Shown piece after piece: positions 1-9,668 of a stretch of 64,000 bases of DNA. Position 1 is the stretch's first letter. Each line of letters opens with the position of its first letter. Origin of the DNA: Cytidiella melzeri (taxonomy: Eukaryota > Basidiomycota > Agaricomycetes > Polyporales > Irpicaceae); NCBI GenBank assembly GCA_022592445.1, contig JABYQR010000002.1, positions 1-64,000 of the forward strand, written 5' to 3'. The translations under genes and the position numbers were made by a program. Below the pieces are notes generated by a model, which saw only the letters and a list, made by a program, of their open reading frames with translations, was not told the origin of the DNA and ran no database searches.

Positions 1-11
1 CTTGAGCGACC

Positions 12-323
12 TTATCCACGATATTCCTGGAGGTTATCCTCCAGGAGGGACAGCTGGTTGTTCCAGATAAGAACCATTTGATTCATCATATTGTGGACGA
101 TGGCAGCAGTTGCTCCTCCTTCAACCGTACGAGTAAAAGCCCTTTGGGCCGTGTTTAGGTTGTGGAAGATATGCTGCTCAAAGTTCTCAACTGAAGGGTT
201 GTAGACAATCGGCGTAATTTTGCCGAAAGGAACAGAGTGGGTGAGGTTAGAGGCAGCAGCGGGGGCAGCGTTGGATCCGGCGTTAGATTGAGAGGCCATT
301 GCTTCTAATTTCTTAGTTAGCAA
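12..323 (-). CDS. Short gag-like ORF of a Ty3/gypsy-type element
   Basis: A 103-codon ORF (M at 323; a second in-frame M at 299 begins MASQSN) lies directly downstream of the upstream ORF at 470-1249 on the same strand. It has an Ala/Ser/Asn-rich start and then a helical stretch with hydrophobic, Gln and Asn residues, compatible with the N-terminal part of a gag protein, but no zinc knuckle or protease motif is reached before its stop at 12-14. Its place after an LTR, leader and ORF1 is what suggests gag. The stop may be a natural end or a mutation; the rest of the element lies off the left edge. Function is inferred from position only. Confidence 0.4.
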   Translation of the reverse strand: MLTKKLEAMASQSNAGSNAAPAAASNLTHSVPFGKITPIVYNPSVENFEQHIFHNLNTAQRAFTRTVEGGATAAIVHNMMNQMVLIWNNQLSLLEDNLQEYRG

Positions 324-469
324 AGGATAAGCGAAATACTATTTCTAGTATAAGAAGAAGATAAACACCACTTTTCACACATTGAACTCTTGTCAGAGTT
401 GTTTTCACACATTAAATCCTTTTCAGGAAGTTGTCACCAAGTAAAATGAGGCTTGTCAGCCCATACATT

Positions 470-1249
470 TTATTCCATTTCCGCATATACAAAGGCGTTC
501 ATATCGAATAGTCCTTCTAGTAGCTCTAAGATGTAACCCCATCTCCGATGTATATCCACAAAACTAATCCTTCCTAAACTCTTCAAGTCCTTTTTCAACA
601 TCCTCCATTCCCTATTCGTCATCTTGTCCGTGTGATTCTCCTTGAACCACTGTTCAACCATGAATACACGGCCGATCAGCAGCTGAGCTTTCTCCCTGCG
701 AGTGTTGAGCTGGTGATTAGATGATTGCCCACCACTCGAGAAGGAGGCGTCCAGCTTCTTGAGCACAGGCTCAAGCCTTTGACAGGCTGCTGTGATCATT
801 GGTTCGAACTCCTCTTGACGAAGTATTAACTTCGTTTTACGGAAGTGGAGAGAAGCGGGAAGAGGAGAGGGAGTGGGAATATAAGCGCGTTGGTTGCGCT
901 CCTCGATACGCTGGAGAAGAGTAAGCTTTTCAGCCTTTTCCTTCTCCTGCTTCTCGATACGGTCGAGAAGGCTGAGTTGAGACATGAGGTGAGAGACCTG
1001 TCTCATACGATCCTGGTTCTCCTCATGCTCAATGGTGGTGCGAGCCTGCTCCTCGAGGTCGATCCTCTTGATGAGGGGCTTGTTATCGGGGTATTTGAGC
1101 CGGCGAGGCTTGCCAGCGTCCTTGAACTTGTCGAGTGTCTCCTTGGAGACGGTGAGGCGTTCCTGAAGTCCGGTGACTTCATTACGGACAGGGATGGAGT
1201 AGGGGGCCTTGCGGCCAGACCTAGCAGCGATGAAGCGGGAAATGGGCAT
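470..1249 (-). CDS. Upstream ORF1 of a Ty3/gypsy-like element
   Basis: A 259-codon ORF is read from the ATG at 1249, which has a good context (CACCATG); an upstream in-frame M at 1306 is less likely. The protein is highly charged and probably coiled: a central Lys/Glu/Arg/Gln-rich region (about residues 80-125) is followed by a helical C-terminal third. That C-terminal third resembles the end of the ORF at 62751-63470 in the right-hand element: both have a Leu/Lys motif, then LGRISF or VGQINF, then an Arg-rich helix and a final aromatic. So it is probably the extra 5' ORF carried by some basidiomycete gypsy elements. No enzymatic motif is visible. It lies between the leader/LTR (1250-2369) and the gag-like ORF. 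Confidence 0.5.
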   Translation of the reverse strand: MPISRFIAARSGRKAPYSIPVRNEVTGLQERLTVSKETLDKFKDAGKPRRLKYPDNKPLIKRIDLEEQARTTIEHEENQDRMRQVSHLMSQLSLLDRIEKQEKEKAEKLTLLQRIEERNQRAYIPTPSPLPASLHFRKTKLILRQEEFEPMITAACQRLEPVLKKLDASFSSGGQSSNHQLNTRREKAQLLIGRVFMVEQWFKENHTDKMTNREWRMLKKDLKSLGRISFVDIHRRWGYILELLEGLFDMNAFVYAEME

Positions 1250-1829
1250 GGTGACTGTGTGTGACAAAGTGTGATGAGCTTGACAGCTCAGCGGTGTGCG
1301 GAACAAATCTCCATAAAGGAGAGGTCCTGTGTGTGCGTGGGGTAGTGCCGGCGTCGGCCTGGATTCTCTCTCCAGGTCCGGTGGTGTATAGGATCTCCGT
1401 CACGGTTCCACCCGTGCGGCAAATGGTTGGCGGATCAGTATTACACTGACCCTAAGTCCGGCCAGAACAAGTTACCCGTCTACGTGCCTAGGCACTCATG
1501 GGTTTCTAGTCCTGTTGTCTAGCTCTTATAACGAGCTGTCTGACACCAGACTCCACTATCGCCTGTGGGGAGGCACACTTTCATCATGTTGGCATAATGC
1601 CAACCCCTGCTCTGATCAGCTCTAGGAGCGTCGGGCGAGAGGGTGATTCAAGTTGTGCACATCAAGGCAAGGCCTAGACACGACTACCACTTAAAGCCTA
1701 TGGTCCGGCTACCTCTATTTCTAGAGGATTTGTAGAGGGGCCCACGCACAGGCACAAGACCTAGAAGAAAGGGGAAAGAAACCTCCAGCACGTCCAAAGA
1801 CGTGAGGAGTAGGGGCAGTCTTATCCAAA
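1250..1829 (-). other. Untranslated leader of the left gypsy-like element
   Basis: This 580-bp stretch joins the LTR (1830-2369) to ORF1. No ORF in it looks real. It contains short inverted motifs such as the GGCATTATGCC palindrome near 1590-1602. I could not assign a primer binding site with confidence: the sequence just inside the LTR on the minus strand begins TTTGGATAAG. Confidence 0.45.
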
Positions 1830-2369
1830 TGTAACAGTTAAGGTTACACTCACCAGATAAGTGGTTAACTTGAGGGGGAGATAGAGATATAGAGAGTAAG
1901 AGGTGTGGTGAGCGAAGTACTGAGAGTACAAGGTAGTCCTTTATCAACAGAGTGGATAAGACTGAGGGGATATGCCCTCAGGAGTGCCTCTATATATACA
2001 TGAAGGGGAGGACCCCAGGTACTACCCTTAGACCCCTAATACCTACATGAGTAAGCGAAGTAATCTACCTTACTAAGCATGCCCTATGCCCTAGTGGTGC
2101 CACTTCAATAATCAACCAATAGCAATTGTCCCCATGACCTGACCCCATGACCCAGCTCCAAGGCTAGACTTGTTCTAGCTTGTTCTAAGACAAGGCTAGA
2201 CTTTTCCAGAAGGTTCTAGGACTATGACATCATCTAATGGAATGTTCTATACTATGACATCATAGTTCCAGCAAGTTCCACAATGTTCCAGAGAGTTCTA
2301 TCATGTGATACACAGATAAGGAAAGGAGCGCATCAGCGCATCAGAGACAGGAGGCGCATCAGCGCATCA
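1830..2369 (-). repeat. LTR (family 1), 5' LTR of the left gypsy-like element
   Basis: Read on the minus strand it begins TGATGCGCTGATGCGC and ends ACTGTTACA, with the TG...CA ends of an LTR. A TATA-like run (TATATATAG) lies near 1986-1999. Almost the whole sequence is repeated on the plus strand at 7749-8230 with only scattered differences, so the two copies form a large inverted pair. The first 50 bp contain a duplicated GCGCATCAGCGCATCA block not present in the other copy. Confidence 0.75.
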
Positions 2370-2540
2370 ATTGATAGGCACTGAGAATAAGCGCCGGAAT
2401 AGGCGCCTGATAAGCGCCAGATAAGCGCTGGATAAGCGCCTAAATAGACGCTGGATAAGCGCTGGATAAGCGCTTAAATATTCCCAATAATACCGTTGCC
2501 TGGTAAGGCAAGTCTTGTAGAAACATTGAAAATCTGTGAC
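2366..2540. repeat. Left arm of ~165-bp inverted repeat with ATAAGCGC mini-repeats
   Basis: The segment from ATCAATTGATAGG to AATCTGTGAC is matched in reverse complement by 4949-5112. Inside it a 10-12 bp unit, consensus GATAAGCGCC/T, is repeated about eight times. The arm abuts the RNase H part of a broken gypsy pol relic and the start of the LTR at 2369. It probably represents an LTR end, because the matching right arm lies where the relic's 3' LTR would end. Confidence 0.7.
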
Positions 2541-4255
2541 AATCCGCGCCCTGGAAGAGTATTGTCAACATCTGGAGGGACATCCAATTATCGTAGAAAT
2601 ATGGTCGGATCATCAAAATCTGACTTACTTTAGGAATGCTCAGAAGCTGACTCGGAGACAAGCATGATGGGTGTTATACCTTATGCAATTTAATATTGTG
2701 CTCCGGCACAAACCCGGAAAGACCATGCTTACCGCAGATCCTCTGTCCAGGAGGCCAGATCATGAAGAGGGGGTGAATTTCAGTAACAAGGACAAAATTC
2801 TCCTGAAACCCCAGTTTTCTGCCATCTCTGCTATCAAAAACTCTCATGACTTGCCTATCAACAACAATGAAATCCTAAGACAGGTCAAGGAAGCACTCAT
2901 GAATGACAAAGTTACCAAGGACTATCAGCAGATACTTGACTCTGATCCTAGGGAGTTCAAGAAATCACTAGATGGATAGAATTTTGAGAACGGATTGCTC
3001 CTATACCGTGGAAAAGTCTACATCCCCAAAGATCAGAAATTAGATCTGAGACACCAAATCATCCAGATGCATCACAATCTACCTTCTGCCAGCCATTATG
3101 GCAGATGGAAAACGTACAAACTGATCTTACTGGTGGCCAGGTTTAACCACTGATGTCAAGAAATATGTGACAGACTGTGATACATGTCAGCGGATGAAGA
3201 CTCGTCCGCAACAGCCTTACAGACCACTCATCCCTAATCTGGTTCCGGCCAAACCATGGGATATCATGACTGTTGACTTGATCACTCAGTTACCGGAGTC
3301 TGATGGCTTCAATTCTATCTGCGTAGTTGTAGACCACCTTACCAAAAGGGCACACTTCTTCCCTATTGTAAGCAAGTTCTCGGCAAAATATCTTGCAACT
3401 CTACTCTATGAGAGAGTCTGGACCCTTCATGAATTACCTTTGCAGATCATTTCTGACTGATGTCCACAACTTGCAGCAGATTTATTCCAGGAATGGTGTA
3501 AAATGCTAGGGATAGAATCTACGATGACCACCACATATCATCTGCAGATTGATGGTCAAACTGAACAAGTTAATCAAACACTTGAACAGTATCTGCATTG
3601 TTACATTGATCAACTACATGACAACTGGGCTGGACTGCTCAGCTCGGCTGAGTTTGCATACAACAATGCAGCACACAAGGGACCTAAGCACCTGCCTTTC
3701 TACCTCAGATACGGCATACACCCTAGAGCTGGTCCAACGCTCACTAGGGACCTGAAAAGGTCTGACATGAATGACTTCATGTGGAACCACTTGCAGGTTC
3801 AAGAGCATGCTAAGGCAGTGTTACAACTTGCGGCTGAACGCATGAAATGGTACTATTGCAAGCACTTTCAGAAGGTTCCCTTTAACGAAGGTGATCAGGT
3901 CATGCTATATCTGAGAGACTACCAAAAATCCTGTCAGCCAAGTACTACAGCCCATTCAAGATTGCTGAAAAGCTTTCTCTGGTCACATTCAGGCTGGAAT
4001 GGCCCGAACGTTCACCAAGGATACATCCTGTATTCCATGCAAGCAAGTTGTTACCATATAACGAACCTGAATTCAAAGGCCAAAAGCTGGAGATGCCTCC
4101 ACCAGATATCATTGACAGAGAAGAAGAATACAAAGTCAAGAAGGATCATCCACGATCCAATGACACAACCGAGGAGGGTACGGACTAGACTACCATCAGC
4201 CAATGAGGTGATAACCCCGTCAGGGACGTCGGTAGAAGCCGCTATAGTCACTTGA
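2541..4255 (+). pseudogene. Ty3/gypsy pol relic (RNase H end, integrase, partial chromodomain)
   Basis: Three reading-frame blocks encode the C-terminal half of a Ty3/gypsy polyprotein. At 2548-2979 is the end of RNase H, with a [10 protein letters not shown] motif and an HKPG...DPLSRR motif. At 3167-3460 are the integrase zinc-finger remnant (CDTCQRMK) and catalytic core (TVDLITQLP, VVVDHLTKRAHF). At 3503-4255 the core continues (DGQTEQVNQTLEQYL, with the catalytic Glu) into the C-terminal region, and a truncated chromodomain begins (PPPDIIDREEEY in another frame). Stops at about 2666, 2980, 3150 and 3460 and a frameshift near 3960 break it. Protease and reverse transcriptase are missing; the left end is cut at the inverted arm. 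Confidence 0.85.
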
Positions 4256-4335
4256 AACTGCTTAGGCACCCTCTTGACAATGGTGAAAAGTGGACTCAAT
4301 GACCAAGGTGTTTGTTCAAAACTCTTTGCACAGAG

Positions 4336-4356
4336 TTCAAAGAGGGGGAATAGGGG
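4336..4356 (+). other. Polypurine tract of the gypsy relic
   Basis: The purine run AAAGAGGGGGAATAGGGG follows the decayed chromodomain, where second-strand priming would start, and should mark the left edge of the 3' LTR. Confidence 0.5.
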
Positions 4357-4948
4357 CATTCAGAGTGGATGATTATGGCTGATTCCCGACTATGATTCTT
4401 GTTTTATTCCGTAGGGGTGGTCTGGCATCCTAATGCCTGATTATTGCTCTTCCTGTACTTACTGATAACAAAATCGCTTATTGTATAACAAAATTTGTAT
4501 AACACTCTGCTGAAAACATCTCCTGCTGTCTGCTGTCTGTCCTCTCTAGGCTCTGACCCCCATTCTACCATGGCTATCTACCATTACCTAGTACAATTCA
4601 ATATGAACTTTAACAAGGTAGCATACATAGAAATATGTAGACACATCTGGACATATGTGTTCTTTTGTGCTGCGAAGAGGTTTGCTTACCATAACCATAG
4701 TCAGTAAGCTATATGAGATATACTGCTTGAAGTAGCTTGGCACCCAAGTACTTGGCCAATTCTTATAGGCTATACAGTAAATTACTTATTGTTGTGTTGG
4801 GAAATCAGCCAAAATCAGCACTGTGCTGATGGGGCGTTCAAAGTGCACTCTGATTGATAGTATGGTTAACAAAAATGATGGCAAGAAAAATCACGACTTA
4901 ATCAGACTTTGAATCACTGATAATCAACATACTCTGAACTCACCTGAT
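4357..4948 (+). repeat. Probable degenerate 3' LTR of the gypsy relic
   Basis: No gene is visible. The stretch follows the polypurine tract and runs into the right inverted arm, so it most likely is the body of an old LTR. Two motifs around GCTGATT/AATCAGC are repeated at about 4378 and 4803. Its boundaries cannot be fixed because the 5' LTR is missing. Confidence 0.35.
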
Positions 4949-5112
4949 GTCACAGATTTTCAATGTTTCTACAAGACTTGCCTTACCAGGCAACAGTGTT
5001 GTTGGGATTATTTAGGTGCTTATCCAGCACTTATTCAGCGTCTATTCAGGCACTTATCTGTTGCTTATTTGGCGCTTATTTCAGCGCTTATCTCAGCATC
5101 TATCAATTGATG
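4949..5112. repeat. Right arm of the ~165-bp inverted repeat
   Basis: Reverse complement of 2366-2540, from GTCACAGATTTTC to TATCAATTGATG. It carries the same degenerate short units, here CAGCGCTTATC-like, with several C-to-T changes relative to the left arm. Confidence 0.7.
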
Positions 5113-5117
5113 TGTTG

Positions 5118-5465
5118 ATACGCCCAGAAAATGGCTAAGTGCAGAGACACGGCAGTATCCAGCCATTTGCACGGCCTGTGTCTTCCTAACGGCAAATCCC
5201 CCAATTTTCCAGTGTCACTGGCATGAAGTATTCACTGAGGTCACAAGATGTCCGCCGAGGATCCAAGGGCTTCCCACAAGACAGCGACCTGCCTAAAAAA
5301 CCCAAGAGCGCGAACTCGCGCTAGCTTCTGACTCGCAGACACGTGCTCTCTGCATAGATGTATGGACCGGCCAGCCTTCAAGTGTTTCGGACACACGTCA
5401 GACAAACACTAGTAGAAATTTGATTTACAGACCACGTTTCATGGAAGCTCCTATCATGCCACGCT
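5118..5465 (-). mobile_element. LINE (non-LTR retrotransposon) fragment, decayed
   Basis: About 350 bp are homologous and co-oriented with 10255-10605, part of the LINE ORF2 C-terminal region described there. Most differences are CpG in the other copy versus TpG or CpA here, for example GGCGCGG against GTGCAG and CCCGCG against CCTGTG. No open frame is left. Confidence 0.7.
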
Positions 5466-5689
5466 GTGCAACTCCTGGCCGGTGCAGCATCACCTGCTTG
5501 CAACTATTGGCACTCTTTCAGTTGCAGAGGCGCGCATCAGCTCTCCACCTTGACTAACGCTGTGTCCTACCATGCATTGATTTGCTGATTGTTTTGCCTC
5601 TGTTGGCGGAAGCACTCTGGCACACTGGTTTCTTGCCCTTGCATTTGCACTTTAGACAAAGAAGGAAAGTTGTAGGAGATGGACTTGGG

Positions 5690-5697
5690 TATATAAA
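5690..5697 (+). promoter_or_regulatory. TATA box of the MSA element, left copy
   Basis: TATATAAA about 150 bp upstream of the ATG at 5851. The second copy of the element has a matching TATATAA at 30804-30810 at a similar distance from its ATG. Confidence 0.5.
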
Positions 5698-5850
5698 CAG
5701 TGTCGCATGTACTGCGTAAAAGAAAACACAATTCCCCCCTTCCTTTTCTCAGAGTTACCACTACACTTTGCGCTCGCGTTGAGGGAGTCTCTTTGTGTCA
5801 ATAAGCTGTAGCGTCTTTTGTGTTGCTCTACTGCGTTCTCAACCGTGTTT

Positions 5851-7138
5851 ATGTCCGCTGCACCTTCTGTCATGGATGGCCTGACTAGCCCTTAATTTTC
5901 GCAATTTACCTCTTGTTTTTATCTGTAAAACTCCGGGCTACAACCTAGTTTCAATTCTCTTTGCATAAACTCCTTTGCACGTCTATTAAGCGCCCGTATC
6001 ACGTGGCTTAGACGCTCCACACGGTCACATTACTTGCTACTACGTCACACTGGCATGTGACTTAGCTTAAGTAAGACCACATGGCTACAAGCACATGGCT
6101 CAGCCCATAGCTAGGGTTTGACGTCATAGATACCGTTCACATGGGCTCCTTATTGTTCTTTCCCTATTGTTCTCTTTATGGAAGGATGTTCTCACAGGTG
6201 TGGGAATGGAATACAATAGTTGGTCTCCTTTTAGATAGATTCTCTCACGAGTAGAGGTCTTGGCAAGGTCTAGACAATAGCTATTGTTCTCCTTTAGGTA
6301 GTTCTTTTGTTCTTTGTTCACACGGCTTCTTGCAAAGCCTGCCCTCAACATGGTCTGTGCGCAGGTCCCTGAAGTCTATATATACTGCTACATGTACGCT
6401 CCTAGCCCCCCATCTCGACCTCTTGGTCTTTACTGGGCTAGGTAAGCAACCCCCTCTTGTACTACATAGCTGGTAGTCACAAATACTAACTTGGTCTTTA
6501 CTGGGCTAGACATCTGCATAAGGTTTATAGCTGGTGAGAGTATTGAGCTTCACGCCTACCACCACCACTTCGTCGTCATCCACTTCGTGTCCCTGTTTGT
6601 CACGTCGAGCCTTGTCTCCGTGTCACCTTCTACTCACCACCCGCCTTGTGTTTGCTGCTTTTGTCCAACCGTTCCTCACTTGCCGGATGTTCGCTGTCCT
6701 TACCACCTGCGACATGATGTCCTTTGCCGTCAATCCATCCTCCCTGCGCCCACAACTTCACCAGAACCCCCAGTAGCGCCTACAGTCTCATCCAAGAGAT
6801 CCACCACTAAATCACCTTTGCCAGTGTTGTCCGTTGCCTCCGTGGCGGACTTGCTTGACAATTGATCTAATGGCAACACACAGAGCAATCAGCCAATTCC
6901 CCTATGCTCAAGCCCCTTTATTCCACTTGACTGCAACCGCCCACTCGCGCCGCATCCAGATTGCTGGCTTTTGCCTGACTTCAAAGGAGATAACCATGAG
7001 TGCAAACTCATCCAGTTCAATCTCACAAGCTCAGCCAATGTCATTGTTGGTCATGTGTTTGCTTGCAACGTGCATCGCCACTTTGGAGGAGTTGTCCTTC
7101 ACTATTGCTCCCGCAACCAGTCAATCGGGTTGAACTGA
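5851..7138 (+). pseudogene. Unclassified 'MSA' protein gene, split by a solo LTR
   Basis: The reading frame starts MSAAPST, is interrupted at 5868 by a 758-bp solo LTR, and resumes at 6631. Removing the LTR and one target duplication restores the frame (THHPP). Further on it is broken by frameshifts, but it still shows the features of the copy at 30935-31459: a Pro-rich stretch, PLPVLSVASVADLL, then a conserved block with PHPDCWL, KGDNHECKLIQFNL, VGHVFACN and VVLHY, and a stop at 7136-7138. The conserved Cys, His and Trp residues suggest a folded, possibly metal-binding or disulfide-bonded domain. I do not recognise the family. Confidence 0.55.
5868..6625 (+). repeat. Solo LTR (family 2), 758 bp, target duplication CCTTC
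   Basis: It begins TGTCATGGATGGCC and ends CCGTGTCA. The 5 bp on each side are identical (CCTTC at 5863-5867 and 6626-6630), which proves insertion and later loss of the internal region by LTR-LTR recombination. The same LTR recurs on the minus strand at 25310, 33792, 34498, 41170, 44750, 45456, 52117 and 55871. Confidence 0.9.
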
Positions 7139-7748
7139 CTTCAGTCTAGCATAGCCGTACGTTGGGTTTTGTGTCCGGTTAATAGACTCTCCATTTGCAA
7201 TCTGTTTGGTTTCATTGTGTTTCTTTCATTCCTAACTGTGTTATTTTACTGCGTTACTGTGTCTGCATTTTACCTTCACTGTGTCGAGCTTACTGCATTA
7301 TACTTTCACTGCAACTGCATTTTACAGCAAACCCTTTTATCTTCATTAGCAACTGTGTTTTGTGTTTGTGACTCGTACTGTGTTTGTATTTGCTTTCTGC
7401 AATTTTCCATACACTGTTTACGTTGAGACACAATATCTCGCACGTGTCCACCACATGTTTGTACTAAACCTATTACACCTTCACTGTGCTTCCCATCTTG
7501 CCCGCAATACGCGTGGCGCTTTGCCCCCCCCCCCCTTGCTTAATCTATACAAAACCTTGGTTATTGAAAATTTTGTCGCTCTTCGCAGCACAGGTAAACT
7601 AGGACTCTAAAGACCACCTCGCACACTTTATACACTACCACGCTCTCACGCCCTTACAATCCTATTGCCACTTTGTGGTTGGCTGTGTTGTCTTTGGCGT
7701 TATAGTTTTTTTCCGAGCATGTCGCAGTGTCTCAGTGTACTCCATCAT
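7139..7748 (+). mobile_element. Downstream remnant of the MSA element
   Basis: No intact ORF. The stretch is rich in CACTGC/ACTGCG motifs and, from about 7640 to 7738, matches 32060-32130, the start of the DUF6698-like gene in cassette A (CCACTTTGTG, then GTGTTGTCTTTGG). It is cut at about 7738, just before the LTR at 7749. A run of about ten C lies near 7525. Confidence 0.5.
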
Positions 7749-8230
7749 TGATGCACTGATGCACTCCTTTCCTTATCTGTTTCTCACATGATAAACTCTC
7801 TGGAACCTTGTGGAACATGCTGGAACTATGATGTCATAGTATAGAACATTCCATTAGATGATGTCATAGTTCTTAGAACCTTCTGGAAAAGTCTAGCCTT
7901 GGGACTGGGTCATGGAATCAGGTAATGGGGACAATTGCTATTGGTTGATTATTGAAGTGGCACCACTAGGGCATAGGGCATGCTTAGTAAGGTAGATTAC
8001 TTTGCTTACTCATGTAGGTATTAGGGGTCTTAGGATAGTACCTGGGGTCTTCCCTTTATGTATATATAGAGGCACTTCTGAGGGCATATCCCCTCAGTCT
8101 TATCCACTCTGTTGATCAAGGACTACTTTGTACTCCCCAGTACTCACTCTCACCAGCACTCTACTCTCTATCTCACCAACTCGCCTTCAAGTTAACCACT
8201 TTTCTGGTGAGTGTAACCTTTACTGTTACA
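7749..8230 (+). repeat. LTR (family 1), plus-strand copy
   Basis: 482 bp from TGATGCACTGATGCAC to ACTGTTACA, with a TATATATAGAGG promoter-like motif near 8060. It is the inverted twin of 1830-2369. The sequence after it is not the leader seen in the left element and the flanks do not match as a target duplication (ATCAT against GTTTC), so this is a truncated or recombined solo copy. Confidence 0.75.
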
Positions 8231-8463
8231 GTTTCACTGTGCTTATTGAGAACAGATTGTATGAGGTGGATTTAGCTGGCCTTGTTATTGGCAAGTGCAA
8301 GACTAAAGGGCTTGTTTTTGGTCTCTTTCTTCTTGGTCTTGCAGCCTTTCTTCCCATCGAGTCCTGTGCTGTCCTGGGAGACAAGGTTCGTGAGCTCCGC
8401 GGACAGGTTGAGGGTGACAGTCAGAGTCAACCTCTCAGGCTCAGAGTCATGGTCAGACATCAA
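8231..8463 (-). pseudogene. 5' fragment of an unknown fungal gene, cut by an LTR
   Basis: On the minus strand an ORF starts MSDHDSEPERLTLTV near 8460 and runs through a Lys-rich KTKKKETK stretch to LALANNKAS, then a stop, then IHLIQSVLNKH until the LTR begins. The acidic start, hydrophobic TLTVTLNL core and basic linker look like real coding sequence, but I do not recognise the family. It ends at 8231, where the LTR is joined. Confidence 0.4.
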
Positions 8464-9334
8464 GACAAGTGTAGGTGAAGGTCAATGAGCCAAGGTGTTG
8501 AGACTATATGGTACAAGCACTTCAAAATGTCCTGGGGACCGTGGGCACCTCTGCGTCACTTGCATGCCTGAAGTGGGACCAGGAAAAGAAATGCACTTTT
8601 TACCAATCTATGCAATTGACAGTAACTGAGATGTTAGTATCAAAGTATTATCAGAGTATATATGCTGTTCCAAGCACTGTGCTAATCAGGGTTACAGTGG
8701 GAAAAGGCGGGAAGTATGTTTATGTGATCTACTGTGTCAATAGTAACTGTACAGTTGTAACCCGTGGCCAGGGTAACAAATGTGCACGGAATGATGAAAG
8801 GCAGGCGGCGGGAACAAATGGATAGAAACAAAAAGTGGCAAACCTACAAATACAACAAATATCCAACACCATATTATATCCAACACCATATTCTTCAATC
8901 TTGGGTGTGCTTACTCTTCCAAGTGTGAGGGTTCCTCCTAGGTCCCTCCCTGTACAGCCACTGTACAATCCTTCTGCACAAATTTGTGCGCTGTCAATAT
9001 TGAGGAGGTTTGCTGTTGGCAAGAGTGCGCTCAATATCCAGGGCCACTTTCCTATCAAGAAGGAAGAAAGAAACATTATAGTCATTCTCATTCTCAACTT
9101 TCGTGAGAACAAGTTCAATTGGGAACTCGCACTATCTCTTGCAGTGCTCTTTGCGTGTCCGTCGCCTTCATCGCCACAAGTAGCGCTACGGTCGCGAGGA
9201 TGAACAGCAGGCTCGTTGTGCATTTGGCTACCATGTCTTGAGATCTGAATGATGAATTTGTTTGCAAAGGGCTGTTGCGTTCAGCTAGTACAATCCTGAT
9301 AGGAGAGAGACCAAGGGGCGGTGCGTAGAGGCAT
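8464..9334. other. Stretch without a supportable gene
   Basis: ORFs on both strands overlap each other and have no recognisable motif. A short minus-strand frame near 9233-9115 starts with a hydrophobic, signal-like segment and an adjacent frame reads PIELVLTKVENEND, which vaguely recalls dynamin-type GTPases, but it cannot be extended either way. A direct repeat of CCAACACCATATT lies near 8865-8890. Confidence 0.3.
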
Positions 9335-9668
9335 GGTCAATTCTTAGGTGGTTCGTCAGGTCGCTGGTTCGTCGAGTTCGTCGCCACCTTTGGTGGCATT
9401 TCCAGGGGCATGCTGGGCATGCCGAGAATCAGCAGAGATCTCGGATGTGCGCCCTCTCCGCTGGCCATCCCGCCGCTATGCCAAAAGTGGACTGGCTGTC
9501 GGAACTCTCAGGAGTATAGACAAAGTTGACTATTGTACTGTAGCACCATGCATATGATCCAGGAATGTTGTTCACTTTGTGCTCTTCTCTGCTGTAGATG
9601 CCCATGATTTCCCACCAGGGCTTTTTGTTGTTCCATAACACAGCTTCCCATATACTGTCATGTTCTTC

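Noticed and set aside
845..1264. 139-codon plus-strand ORF
   Set aside because: Shadow of the charged ORF1 on the opposite strand.
7749..8230. Pairing of this LTR with 1830-2369 as the two LTRs of one element
   Set aside because: They are in inverted orientation with unrelated material between them, so they cannot bound a single retrotransposon.
9000..9240. Possible dynamin-like GTPase fragment (PIELVL) and a signal-peptide-like start
   Set aside because: Only one short motif, no G1-G4 motifs, frames do not join.
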